Assembly: GCA_017414585.1 (NCBI GenBank)
Contig: JAFQLN010000135.1
Span: forward strand, 1 to 15,583
Source of the DNA: Clostridia bacterium
GTDB lineage: Bacteria; Bacillota_A; Clostridia; Oscillospirales; CAG-272
Length of the DNA stretch: 15,583 nucleotides
Reading direction: 5' to 3'
Positions 9,052-15,583 of this stretch are shown piece by piece (within the stretch, counting starts at the first letter, position 1; every line of letters begins with the position of its first letter). The notes below the pieces were generated by a model. That model saw only the letters and a list, made by a program, of their open reading frames with translations. It did no database searches and was not told where the DNA came from. Position numbers and translations under genes: made by a program.

Positions 9052-9086
9052 GGGAATTCCTCCGTTGTCATTGCTGTCTACTTTAA

Positions 9087-9115
9087 TATATAGCATACTT
9101 TTTTGAAGCTGTCAA
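9087..9115 (-). promoter_or_regulatory. Sigma-A promoter of the secreted-protein operon
   Basis: On the minus strand, TTGACA (9110-9115) and TATATA (9087-9092) are 17 nt apart, with TGC just before the -10 (extended -10). It is back to back with the ABC exporter promoter at 9155-9183. Confidence 0.82.
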
Positions 9116-9154
9116 CGGGGAGGGGATTTTTCCTGCCGGAATTTGCCGAAAAAC

Positions 9155-9183
9155 TTGCATCGGCGGGGGTGTTGTGCTATAAT
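9155..9183 (+). promoter_or_regulatory. Sigma-A promoter of the ABC exporter operon
   Basis: TTGCAT (9155-9160), a 17-nt spacer, then TATAAT (9178-9183) preceded by TGC (extended -10). The 50-nt leader holds a small GCGG/CCGC hairpin (9214-9226) immediately before the ribosome binding site, which could influence translation. Confidence 0.85.
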
Positions 9184-9242
9184 TAAAAAGATAGAGAAAA
9201 ATTTAAAGAATTCGCGGTGTTCCCGCAGAAAGGATGTTATAT

Positions 9243-10970
9243 TTGAAGTATATTCTGTCCTATGTCCGTCCGTTTTTCGGGCGCATGATGGTCGGCTTTT
9301 CGATCAAGTTCATCGGTACGATCATGGATCTGTTTCTGCCGATGCTTTTGTCCGCCATCATTGACGATATCGTCCCCACCGGAAACCGGACGCATATTTA
9401 CCTCTGCGGACTGCTCATGCTTGTCTGCTCCGTCATCGCCGTTCTTGCCAACATCGGCGCGAACCGTATGGCGGCTTATGTCGCCCGGGATACCACGGAA
9501 AAAATCCGCAATGATCTGTTCCGGCGCATTTCCTATCTTTCCGCCAAGCAGATCGACCGCTTTACGGTTCCGTCCCTGGAGTCCCGCCTTACCTCGGATA
9601 CCTACAACATTCACCAGATGGTCGGCATGATCCAGCGTATGGGCGTGCGCGCTCCCTGCCTGCTCATCGGCGGCGTGATCATCGCGTTCATGATGGAACC
9701 GGTGCTCACACTGGTGCTTGTTGCCGTTATGCCCTTTATCACTGCGGCAGTCTACGGCGTATCGAAGCGCGGCATTCCGCTGTACAACGATCAGCAGCTT
9801 GCCACCGACGCGATGACCCGGATTGTCCGCGAAAATGCACAGGGCATCCGCATCATCAAGGCGCTCGGGAAGGAAGATGCCGAACGGAGCCGCTTTGACA
9901 GTTCCAATATGAATCTGAACCATGCGGAAAAACGCGCGGCGCTCAATATGGCGCTCACCAGTCCGCTGATGAACCTGTTTTTAAACCTCGGACTTGTCGC
10001 CGTGATCTTCGTCGGTGCAGTCCGCGTCAACGCAGGTCTGTCGGAAACCGGCAAGATCATCGCATTCACCTCGTATTTTACCATCATTCTCACCGCGCTC
10101 ATGAGTGTGACGAGAATGTTCATCATGTCTTCCCGCGCCATTGCATCCGCGAACCGCATCGGGGAAGTGCTCGACACGCCGTATGATATGGAAGCCGATC
10201 CCGCTTACGATGCACCCGCGGACAAAAACGCACCGAAGATTTCCTTCGAGAATGTCTCCTTCTCCTACAACGGCGTGAAGAACAATGTCGAAAACCTTTC
10301 GTTCACACTCCGTGAAGGCGAAACGCTCGGCATCATCGGTCCGACGGGAGCTGGTAAAACCACGCTGATCGCCCTTCTGATGCGGCAGTACGACGTCACC
10401 GAAGGTTCTGTGAAGCTCGATGGCAGGGATGTGCGCGGCATGAGCCGGGACGAAATCTCAAAGAAATTCGGCGCGGCGTTCCAGAACGACTTCCTTTTTG
10501 CCGATACCATCCGCACGAATATCGCTTTCGGACGCGAGATGGGGGACGATGTGCTCACCGAAGCGTCGGTTCATGCGCAGGCGGCTCCGTTCCTTGCGGA
10601 AAAGCCGGGCGGACTCGATTTTGAACTGTCCATCAAGGGTGCAAACCTCTCCGGCGGTCAGAAGCAGCGCGTGATTCTCAGCCGTGCGCTCGCCGGTGTG
10701 CCGGAAATTCTCGTACTCGACGACAGCTCCTCCGCGCTCGACTATGCGACCGATGCCCGTCTGCGGCAGGCGATCCGCGAACATTACAGCGCGAAGACTA
10801 CGTGCGTGATTGTCGCACAGCGTATTTCCTCGATCATGCACGCCGACCGGATTCTTGTCATGGAAGACGGACGGGTGATCGGCGACGGAAAGCACGAAGA
10901 ACTGCTCAAGACCTGTCCGCTATACAGAGAAATCAGCGATTCGCAGATGGGAGGTGCGATGTTTGAATAG
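9243..10970 (+). CDS. ABC exporter half-transporter 1 with degenerate ATP site
   Basis: This type IV (exporter) ABC half-transporter has 575 residues: a six-helix membrane domain (about 10-310) then an ATPase domain (about 330-575). Motifs are Walker A GPTGAGKTT (366-374), Q-loop AAFQND, perfect signature LSGGQKQR (from 469) and Walker B LVLDD. The catalytic Glu is Asp494 and the switch His is Gln526 (VAQRIS), so this subunit's Walker site should be inactive. This fits the degenerate half of heterodimeric multidrug-type exporters (TM287/288, BmrCD, LmrCD). The start is probably the TTG at 9243: AGAAAGGA lies about 9 nt before it, whereas the in-frame ATG at 9234 directly abuts that site. The 3' end overlaps the second ABC gene. 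The substrate is unknown. Confidence 0.92.
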   Translation: MKYILSYVRPFFGRMMVGFSIKFIGTIMDLFLPMLLSAIIDDIVPTGNRTHIYLCGLLMLVCSVIAVLANIGANRMAAYVARDTTEKIRNDLFRRISYLSAKQIDRFTVPSLESRLTSDTYNIHQMVGMIQRMGVRAPCLLIGGVIIAFMMEPVLTLVLVAVMPFITAAVYGVSKRGIPLYNDQQLATDAMTRIVRENAQGIRIIKALGKEDAERSRFDSSNMNLNHAEKRAALNMALTSPLMNLFLNLGLVAVIFVGAVRVNAGLSETGKIIAFTSYFTIILTALMSVTRMFIMSSRAIASANRIGEVLDTPYDMEADPAYDAPADKNAPKISFENVSFSYNGVKNNVENLSFTLREGETLGIIGPTGAGKTTLIALLMRQYDVTEGSVKLDGRDVRGMSRDEISKKFGAAFQNDFLFADTIRTNIAFGREMGDDVLTEASVHAQAAPFLAEKPGGLDFELSIKGANLSGGQKQRVILSRALAGVPEILVLDDSSSALDYATDARLRQAIREHYSAKTTCVIVAQRISSIMHADRILVMEDGRVIGDGKHEELLKTCPLYREISDSQMGGAMFE

Positions 10971-12771
10971 AAGCATTAAGGTCAGCCGGCCGGAGGATGT
11001 TGTGGTCGGCAACGGTTCCAAGAAAAAACTGAAAGTCCTTCTGCGGCTCGGAAAATACATGGTGCAGTTCCGCTGGGGATACCTCGCGGCGCTGGCACTG
11101 TCGATTTTTTCAAACTTTCTCTCCCTGATCGGTCCGCGGCTTTCCGGCGACGCCATTGACGCCATCGGCATCGGTGCGGGGCAGGCGGATTTCGATGCGG
11201 TTATCCGCTGCTGCATTCTGATGATCATCGCGTATGCCTGCTCCAGTCTGACAGCGTATACCCTGCAGATTGTCATGATCAACCTCTCCCGCGGCATCGT
11301 GAAGAAAATGCGCGAGGATATTTTCGCCAAGCTCATGAAGCTGAAGGTGGGATATTTCGATACCACGCAGACGGGGGATATCATTTCCCGTATTTCCTAC
11401 GATATCGACACCATCAACGCAACCCTTTCGACCGACCTTGTCCAGATCGCGTCATCCGTTGTGACCGTCATCGGCTCGCTTGTGATGATGCTGGCAATTT
11501 CACCGAAATTGTGCCTGATTTTTGCCGTGACGGTTCCCGCATCCATTTTCGTCTCCTCAAAGATGGCGAACCGCTTCCGCCCCCTGTTCCGCGCCCGCTC
11601 CGGCAAACTCGGAGAACTCAACGGCTACGCGGAGGAATGCCTGTCCGGGCAGAAAACCGTCCGTGCCTACAGTGCGGAGCCGTCCATGATCGCACGTTTT
11701 GCCGAAAAGAACAAGTCTGCGGCGGATGCGTACTTCAAGACGGATTACTACGGCACCATGGTCGGTCCGACAGTCAACCTGATCAACAATATCTCCCTCA
11801 CGCTCGTGTCCGTGTTCGGCTCGCTTCTTTACCTCGGCGGCGGGATTTCGATCGGGGATGTTTCCTCGTTCGTGCTCTATTCGCGCAAGTTCAGCGGTCC
11901 GATCAACGAATCGGCGAACATCATCAACGAACTGCAGTCGGCAGCCGCAGCCGCTGAGCGAGTTTTCCGCCTGCTGGATGAAGAAGAAGAGTCGCCCGAC
12001 CTCCCCGATGCGCCTGTTTTCGGAAAACAGATTCCCGTGCGCGGCAAAGTGGCGTTCGATCATGTGCATTTCGGCTACACACCGGAAAAAGAGATCATCC
12101 ACGACCTGTGTATGCAGGTGAAGCCGGGCATGACAGCGGCGATTGTCGGTCCGACGGGGGCGGGGAAAACGACGATTATCAATCTGCTGATGCGCTTTTA
12201 TGATCCGGATGCCGGCGAAATCCGCATGGAAGGGGAGGATATTGCCAAAGCGAACCGTTCCTCCGTCCGCCGCAGCTATACCATGGTTCTGCAGGACACA
12301 TGGCTGTTCAGCGGTACGATTGCGGACAATATCGCATACGGCTCTGCGCGCGAAGTCAGCCGGGAGGAAATCGAAGCGGCGGCAAAAGCGGCGGGGATTC
12401 ACTCGTTCATTGCCGCACTGCCCGACGGTTACGATACAATCCTGACGGATGAAGGCGTGAATATTTCCAAAGGGCAGAAGCAGCTTCTCACCATTGCGCG
12501 TGCGATGATTTCGGAAGCACCGGTGCTGATTCTCGACGAAGCGACCTCGAACGTAGACAGTATGACGGAAATGCGTATCCAGAGTGCAATGAATGAACTG
12601 ATGGAAGGACGCACATCGTTCGTCATCGCGCACCGCTTGTCCACTGTCCGGAATGCGGATGTGATTTTCGTCCTCCGCGACGGATGCGTGATCGAACACG
12701 GAAACCACGATGAACTGATGGCGCAGAAGGGATTCTACTACGGTCTGCACAATGCCCAGTTTGTAAACTGA
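10963..12771 (+). CDS. ABC exporter half-transporter 2 with catalytic ATP site
   Basis: This is the second half of the exporter, 602 residues: a basic N-terminus, a membrane domain (about 30-340) and an ATPase domain. Walker A GPTGAGKTT is at 396-404, Walker B LILDEA has catalytic Glu526, and the switch His557 is in VIAHRLS. The signature is deviant, ISKGQ (501-505) instead of LSGGQ. This signature faces the degenerate Walker site of the partner, while the partner's perfect LSGGQ faces this intact site. The pair should therefore have one hydrolysing and one non-hydrolysing site. The likely start is the TTG at 10963, 8 nt after GGGAGG and overlapping the first gene by 8 nt (TTGAATAG). An in-frame GTG at 10954 lies inside the ribosome binding site. 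A terminator follows at 12790. Confidence 0.93.
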   Translation: MNRSIKVSRPEDVVVGNGSKKKLKVLLRLGKYMVQFRWGYLAALALSIFSNFLSLIGPRLSGDAIDAIGIGAGQADFDAVIRCCILMIIAYACSSLTAYTLQIVMINLSRGIVKKMREDIFAKLMKLKVGYFDTTQTGDIISRISYDIDTINATLSTDLVQIASSVVTVIGSLVMMLAISPKLCLIFAVTVPASIFVSSKMANRFRPLFRARSGKLGELNGYAEECLSGQKTVRAYSAEPSMIARFAEKNKSAADAYFKTDYYGTMVGPTVNLINNISLTLVSVFGSLLYLGGGISIGDVSSFVLYSRKFSGPINESANIINELQSAAAAAERVFRLLDEEEESPDLPDAPVFGKQIPVRGKVAFDHVHFGYTPEKEIIHDLCMQVKPGMTAAIVGPTGAGKTTIINLLMRFYDPDAGEIRMEGEDIAKANRSSVRRSYTMVLQDTWLFSGTIADNIAYGSAREVSREEIEAAAKAAGIHSFIAALPDGYDTILTDEGVNISKGQKQLLTIARAMISEAPVLILDEATSNVDSMTEMRIQSAMNELMEGRTSFVIAHRLSTVRNADVIFVLRDGCVIEHGNHDELMAQKGFYYGLHNAQFVN

Positions 12772-12789
12772 TAAAGCTCTGCAAAACGA

Positions 12790-12834
12790 AAACTCCTGCC
12801 TGTACAGAAAATTCTGTACGGACGGGAGTTTTTT
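12790..12834. terminator. Bidirectional terminator between convergent genes
   Basis: The hairpin is ACTCCtgcCTGTACAG, loop AAAATT, CTGTACGGACGGGAGT. It is followed by TTTTTT on the plus strand and preceded by AAAA, giving a T-run on the minus strand. It lies between the stop of the ABC operon (12771) and the stop of the DUF1846 gene (12865), and can serve both. Confidence 0.9.
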
Positions 12835-12864
12835 CGGTGATGATATGCGGATGTGTGTCCTATA

Positions 12865-14349
12865 TTATCTATGGAAGAGTTTCTTCGTTTCGTAAACCGG
12901 CTCGCTTGTCATGTTCATGCCCAGACGACGGAAAGTGTCGGCATCCACGGAGGAGACGATAACGCTGGAGTGCGCTTCGCATCCGATCAGGCGGGGGATA
13001 GCTTCAAATGCGGCTTTGGCATTTTCGTCCGTTGCCGCACAGATTGAGAGCGCGATGAGAATTTCGTCCGCATGGAGACGGGGATTGCTGCAGCGGAGGT
13101 TGTCCGTCTTCAGGCGGCAGATCGGCTCGATGACGTGCGGGGAGATGAGGTGAATGTCGTCGTCAATCCCGGCGAGTGCCTTGAGCGCGTTGAGAATAAC
13201 AGCCGAGCAGCAGCCGAGCAGGTCGCTGGTCTTGCCGGTGACAATGCGTCCGTCGTTCAGTTCGATGGCAGCGGCAGGACCTTCGGCAGCGGCGGCTTTT
13301 TCCTGCGCGGCACCGACCACGGGACGATCCTCAACGGTAATCTTTGCGCGGTTCATAATCAGTTCCGCCTTGTAGACTTCTTCCGCATCGCACAGACCCT
13401 TGCGTTTTTTCACGAGGGAGTTGTAATAGCGGCGGATCACTTCCATTTTCGATGCCTGCGAAACCGCTTCGTCGTCATAGATGCAGTTGCCGACCATATT
13501 CACGCCCATGTCCGTCGGGCTCTTGTAGGGGCATTCGCCGTAGATGCCTTCAAAAAGCCGGCGAAGTACCGGGAAAATCTCCACGTCGCGGTTGTAGTTT
13601 ACGGCAGTCTGACCGTATGCCTCCAGATGGAAGGGGTCGATCATGTTCACGTCGGAAAGGTCAACGGTCGCCGCTTCGTAGGCGATGTTGACGGGATGCG
13701 ACAGCGGGAGATTCCAGACGGGGAACGTCTCGAATTTCGCATAGCCGGATTTGATGCCGCGGATGTTGTCGTGGTAGAGCTGGGACAGGCAGACAGCCAT
13801 TTTTCCGCTGCCGGGCCCGGGGGCTGTGACAACGATCAGCTGACGGGAGGTTTCGATATAATCATTGCGTCCGTAACCGTCTTCACTGACAATGAGCTTC
13901 ACGTTGGTCGGGTATCCTTCGATCAAGTAGTGCCGGAAAACGCGGATGCCCAGATTCTGCAGGCGCTTGATGAAAGCATCCGCAGAAGGCTGACCGCTGT
14001 ACTGCGTAATGCAGACGCTGCCGACATACAGTCCCTGTTCCGTGAAAGCATCCATGAGGCGGAGTGCATCCATATCGTAAGTAATGCCAAGATCGGCACG
14101 CATTTTATTCTGTTCAATCGCGGCGGCAGAAACAACAATCACGATCTCCGCCTGATCCTTGAGCTGAAGGAGCATATTGATTTTGCTGTCTGGTGCAAAG
14201 CCCGGGAGAACGCGCGCGGCATGGTAGTCGTCAAAGAGCTTGCCGCCGAATTCCAGATAGAGCTTGCCGCCGAACTGGGAAAGACGTTTTGTAATATTTT
14301 CGGTCTGGAGTCGCAGATACTTTTGATTGTCGAATCCTTCGTTCATCAT
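12865..14349 (-). CDS. DUF1846 / UPF0371 family protein
   Basis: The 494-residue protein agrees in length and content with the DUF1846 (UPF0371) family, cytoplasmic proteins of unsettled function, found widely in Firmicutes and Actinobacteria. Visible features are the N-terminal NQKYLRLQTENI...FGGKLYLEFGGKL block (8-38) and a P-loop-like VVTAPGPGSGKMA (173-185) that suggests nucleotide binding. Also present are ETFPVWNLPLSHPVNIAYEAAT and a C-terminal region with LGCCSAVILNALKALAG. There are no signal peptide or membrane helices. The start is the ATG at 14349 (a second ATG follows) with AGGAG 7 nt upstream; the longer open frame to 14412 runs over the promoter and is rejected. It is monocistronic, with its own promoter and the shared terminator. 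The family is recognised from memory, and the function is unknown. Confidence 0.88.
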   Translation of the reverse strand: MMNEGFDNQKYLRLQTENITKRLSQFGGKLYLEFGGKLFDDYHAARVLPGFAPDSKINMLLQLKDQAEIVIVVSAAAIEQNKMRADLGITYDMDALRLMDAFTEQGLYVGSVCITQYSGQPSADAFIKRLQNLGIRVFRHYLIEGYPTNVKLIVSEDGYGRNDYIETSRQLIVVTAPGPGSGKMAVCLSQLYHDNIRGIKSGYAKFETFPVWNLPLSHPVNIAYEAATVDLSDVNMIDPFHLEAYGQTAVNYNRDVEIFPVLRRLFEGIYGECPYKSPTDMGVNMVGNCIYDDEAVSQASKMEVIRRYYNSLVKKRKGLCDAEEVYKAELIMNRAKITVEDRPVVGAAQEKAAAAEGPAAAIELNDGRIVTGKTSDLLGCCSAVILNALKALAGIDDDIHLISPHVIEPICRLKTDNLRCSNPRLHADEILIALSICAATDENAKAAFEAIPRLIGCEAHSSVIVSSVDADTFRRLGMNMTSEPVYETKKLFHR

Positions 14350-14383
14350 GTGGTTTCTCCTGATAAATTCAAAAATCGTATAT

Positions 14384-14412
14384 ATTATATTATAAATTGA
14401 AAGAAAGTTCAA
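14384..14412 (-). promoter_or_regulatory. Sigma-A promoter of the DUF1846 gene
   Basis: On the minus strand, TTGAAC (14407-14412) lies 17 nt from TATAAT (14384-14389). The surrounding 14350-14400 is very AT-rich, with overlapping alternative -10 hexamers. Confidence 0.75.
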
Positions 14413-14501
14413 GAGCTATCGCAAAATAATCCGCCTGTCCCGGAAAAAAGTTCGGAAAGAGAGAAAGCAGGAGAAAAAAGTCAGAAAAAAATAAAAAAGA
14501 C

Positions 14502-14530
14502 TTGCTATCGGGCAGTATTTGTGCTATAAT
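14502..14530 (+). promoter_or_regulatory. Sigma-A promoter of the MgtC-family gene
   Basis: TTGCTA (14502-14507), a 17-nt spacer, then TATAAT (14525-14530) preceded by TGC (extended -10). It is divergent from the DUF1846 promoter, with about 90 nt of purine-rich sequence between. The leader before the start at 14571 is short, about 35 nt. I see no magnesium riboswitch-like structure. Confidence 0.85.
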
Positions 14531-14570
14531 GATCGGCATATTCTCGGACTTATATTCTCGGAGGTGCGTT

Positions 14571-15266
14571 ATGGAACTGCTGAAAAATATATTTTTATCC
14601 GAATCGGTAGGGATTGCAACAGTTCTGCTCAGAATTCTTCTTACCTGCCTTTTGTCGGGTGTAATCGGGTTTGAGCGCGGTTTCCGGGGGCGTGCCGCAG
14701 GTCTCCGTACGCATATTCTCGTCGGCATCGGTGCGTGTGTCACTGTCATGACGGGAATTTTCGCACAGCATAAGCTCGGAACCGGCGATCCCTTCCGTAT
14801 TGCGGCGCAGGTCATGTCCGGTATTGGTTTTCTGGGCGCGGGAACCATTCTCGTGCGCGGCAAGACGCTGGTTACGGGATTGACGACCGCGGCTGGGCTG
14901 TGGACAACGGCAGCGATCGGCATTGCAGTCGGCGCGGGTTTCTACTCCGCAGCGATAATCGGGACACTGATGGTGATATTCACGTTTGTATTTCTGACAA
15001 AGTTCGAGCTTTCCGGCAGATACGGGAAGTATAACTGCAAGATTTACATAGAAAGCTCCGATGTTGCCGTTCTGAATGATCTGATGCGGAAGCTGACTGC
15101 TTCAAACAGCCTCTGCGAAATCGAAATTACGCAGGCAAGAAGCGGGATTCAGAACCATATCGGCATTGAAGCGACGCTGATTCTGCATAAAAAGAGCGAT
15201 AAGAACATGGAAATCGAGAAAATCCGCGCGTTCGAGTCTGTAATCTGCGTGATTGAGTCGGTCTGA
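14571..15266 (+). CDS. MgtC/SapB family membrane protein
   Basis: The 231-residue protein has four or five membrane helices in the first 150 or so residues. The family signature is clear: GFERGFRGRAAGLRTHILV (helix 2 region), MSGIGFLGAGTILVRG, and LTTAAGLWTTAAIGIAVGAG. A soluble C-terminal domain of about 75 residues (ACT-like in this family) follows. MgtC relatives are linked to growth at low magnesium and to modulation of membrane ATPases; the role in commensal Firmicutes is unclear. The start is the ATG at 14571 with GGAGG 6 nt upstream; an earlier in-frame start at 14502 would begin inside the promoter and is rejected. It is transcribed from its own promoter. I see no terminator between its stop and the rRNA-type promoters starting 55 nt downstream. 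Confidence 0.93.
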   Translation: MELLKNIFLSESVGIATVLLRILLTCLLSGVIGFERGFRGRAAGLRTHILVGIGACVTVMTGIFAQHKLGTGDPFRIAAQVMSGIGFLGAGTILVRGKTLVTGLTTAAGLWTTAAIGIAVGAGFYSAAIIGTLMVIFTFVFLTKFELSGRYGKYNCKIYIESSDVAVLNDLMRKLTASNSLCEIEITQARSGIQNHIGIEATLILHKKSDKNMEIEKIRAFESVICVIESV

Positions 15267-15320
15267 TACGTCCGGCGGAAAGAAAAATCAAAAAAAGCTG
15301 AAAAATTTTGCAAAAAGGTA

Positions 15321-15349
15321 TTGACAAAGCCAAGGGGAAGTGATATAAT
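15321..15349 (+). promoter_or_regulatory. rRNA-operon-type promoter P1
   Basis: Consensus TTGACA (15321-15326), a 17-nt spacer, TATAAT (15344-15349) with TGA before the -10. An A/T-rich upstream segment (AAAAATTTTGCAAAAAGG) may act as an UP-like element. A GCTGTC/GACAGC hairpin lies in the early transcript (15356-15377). Confidence 0.88.
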
Positions 15350-15434
15350 AACGGAGCTGTCAACGAGAGACGACAGCGGATCACGAAAGCGAAGCCGATC
15401 AAGAAAAAAGCGCAAAAAACTTTTGCAAAACCTC

Positions 15435-15463
15435 TTGACAAAGCGAAGCTGATGTGATATACT
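15435..15463 (+). promoter_or_regulatory. rRNA-operon-type promoter P2, duplicate of P1
   Basis: TTGACA (15435-15440), a 17-nt spacer, TATACT (15458-15463) with TGA before the -10. The same GCTGTC/GACAGC hairpin follows at 15470-15491. The -35, -10 and hairpin are each exactly 114 nt after their P1 counterparts, and the intervening AAAG(C)CGAAGC-like sequences are similar, showing a tandem duplication. Confidence 0.88.
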
Positions 15464-15504
15464 ATCCAGGCTGTCAACGAGAGGCGACAGCGTAAAACAA
15501 AAAT

Positions 15505-15517
15505 CGCTCATTGAAAA
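15505..15517 (+). promoter_or_regulatory. boxA-like antitermination site of an rRNA leader
   Basis: CGCTCATTGAAAA, continuing TTGAACAAC, resembles the boxA / TTGAAAACTGAA sequence found in Firmicutes rRNA leaders. With the tandem promoters upstream and no coding sequence to the window end, the 16S rRNA gene probably begins shortly after 15583. No rRNA sequence itself is inside the window. Confidence 0.7.
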
Positions 15518-15583
15518 TTGAACAACAAATGTACGAAAAAGACTCCGAAAATTCTTTTGAATTTACAAATGAGCTTTTGAAAA

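Noticed and set aside
11557..12750. Minus-strand open frame of 397 codons opposite the second ABC gene
   Set aside because: It is antisense to an ABC transporter with all motifs intact, and has no start signals.
13072..14400. Plus-strand open frame of 442 codons opposite the DUF1846 gene
   Set aside because: It is the antisense shadow of a recognised family, with no promoter or ribosome binding site; the real gene has both.

Overview
The window looks like chromosomal DNA from a moderately GC-rich, Gram-positive, Clostridia-type bacterium. An Oscillospiraceae-like gut or rumen lineage is my best guess, by inference only. Supporting signs are strong AGGAGG-type ribosome binding sites, TTG starts, sigma-A promoters with 17-nt spacers and mostly a TGn extension before the -10, a B. 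subtilis-like GH4/PTS set, and a Firmicutes-style boxA at the right edge.

Layout. (1) 1-632 holds no convincing gene. It carries a nested hairpin followed by a T-run at the left edge, a large imperfect foldback centred near 324, and a short hairpin at 592-611. (2) 633-1850, minus strand: a Gfo/Idh/MocA oxidoreductase with its own promoter and a strong terminator. (3) 1946-7585, minus strand: an alpha-glucoside (maltose-type) utilisation cluster in transcription order EIICB permease (malP/glvC-like), hairpin-rich spacer, GH4 6-phospho-alpha-glucosidase (malA/glvA-like), EIIA(Glc-type), HPr and Enzyme I. (4) 7706-9115, minus strand: a secreted protein with two stalk-like repeats, translationally coupled to a small unknown protein, with promoter and terminator. 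(5) 9155-12834, plus strand: a heterodimeric ABC exporter pair with promoter and terminator. (6) 12865-14412, minus strand: a DUF1846/UPF0371 protein. (7) 14502-15266, plus strand: an MgtC/SapB membrane protein. (8) 15306-15583: tandem duplicated strong promoters and a boxA-like site, as found just ahead of a 16S rRNA gene, which should begin just beyond the window.

How the genes work together. Region 3 encodes every protein of a PTS phosphorelay: PEP to EI to HPr to EIIA to EIIB, with uptake through EIIC. It also encodes the NAD/Mn-type hydrolase that splits the imported 6-phospho-alpha-glucoside, so the cluster could in principle work as a self-sufficient module. Its HPr keeps the catalytic His but has Arg instead of the regulatory Ser46. 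That suggests it carries phosphate for transport but cannot take part in HPr(Ser-P)/CcpA catabolite repression. In region 5 the two half-transporters have complementary defects: ABC1 has Asp for the catalytic Glu and Gln for the switch His, and ABC2 has ISKGQ for LSGGQ. This predicts one dead and one active ATP site, as in TM287/288-type exporters.

I see no phage, transposase, CRISPR or tRNA. The least explained sequence is the set of foldback elements at 1-86, 190-440, 592-611 and 5770-5971. They look like dispersed non-coding repeats or structured RNAs and should be compared across the genome.
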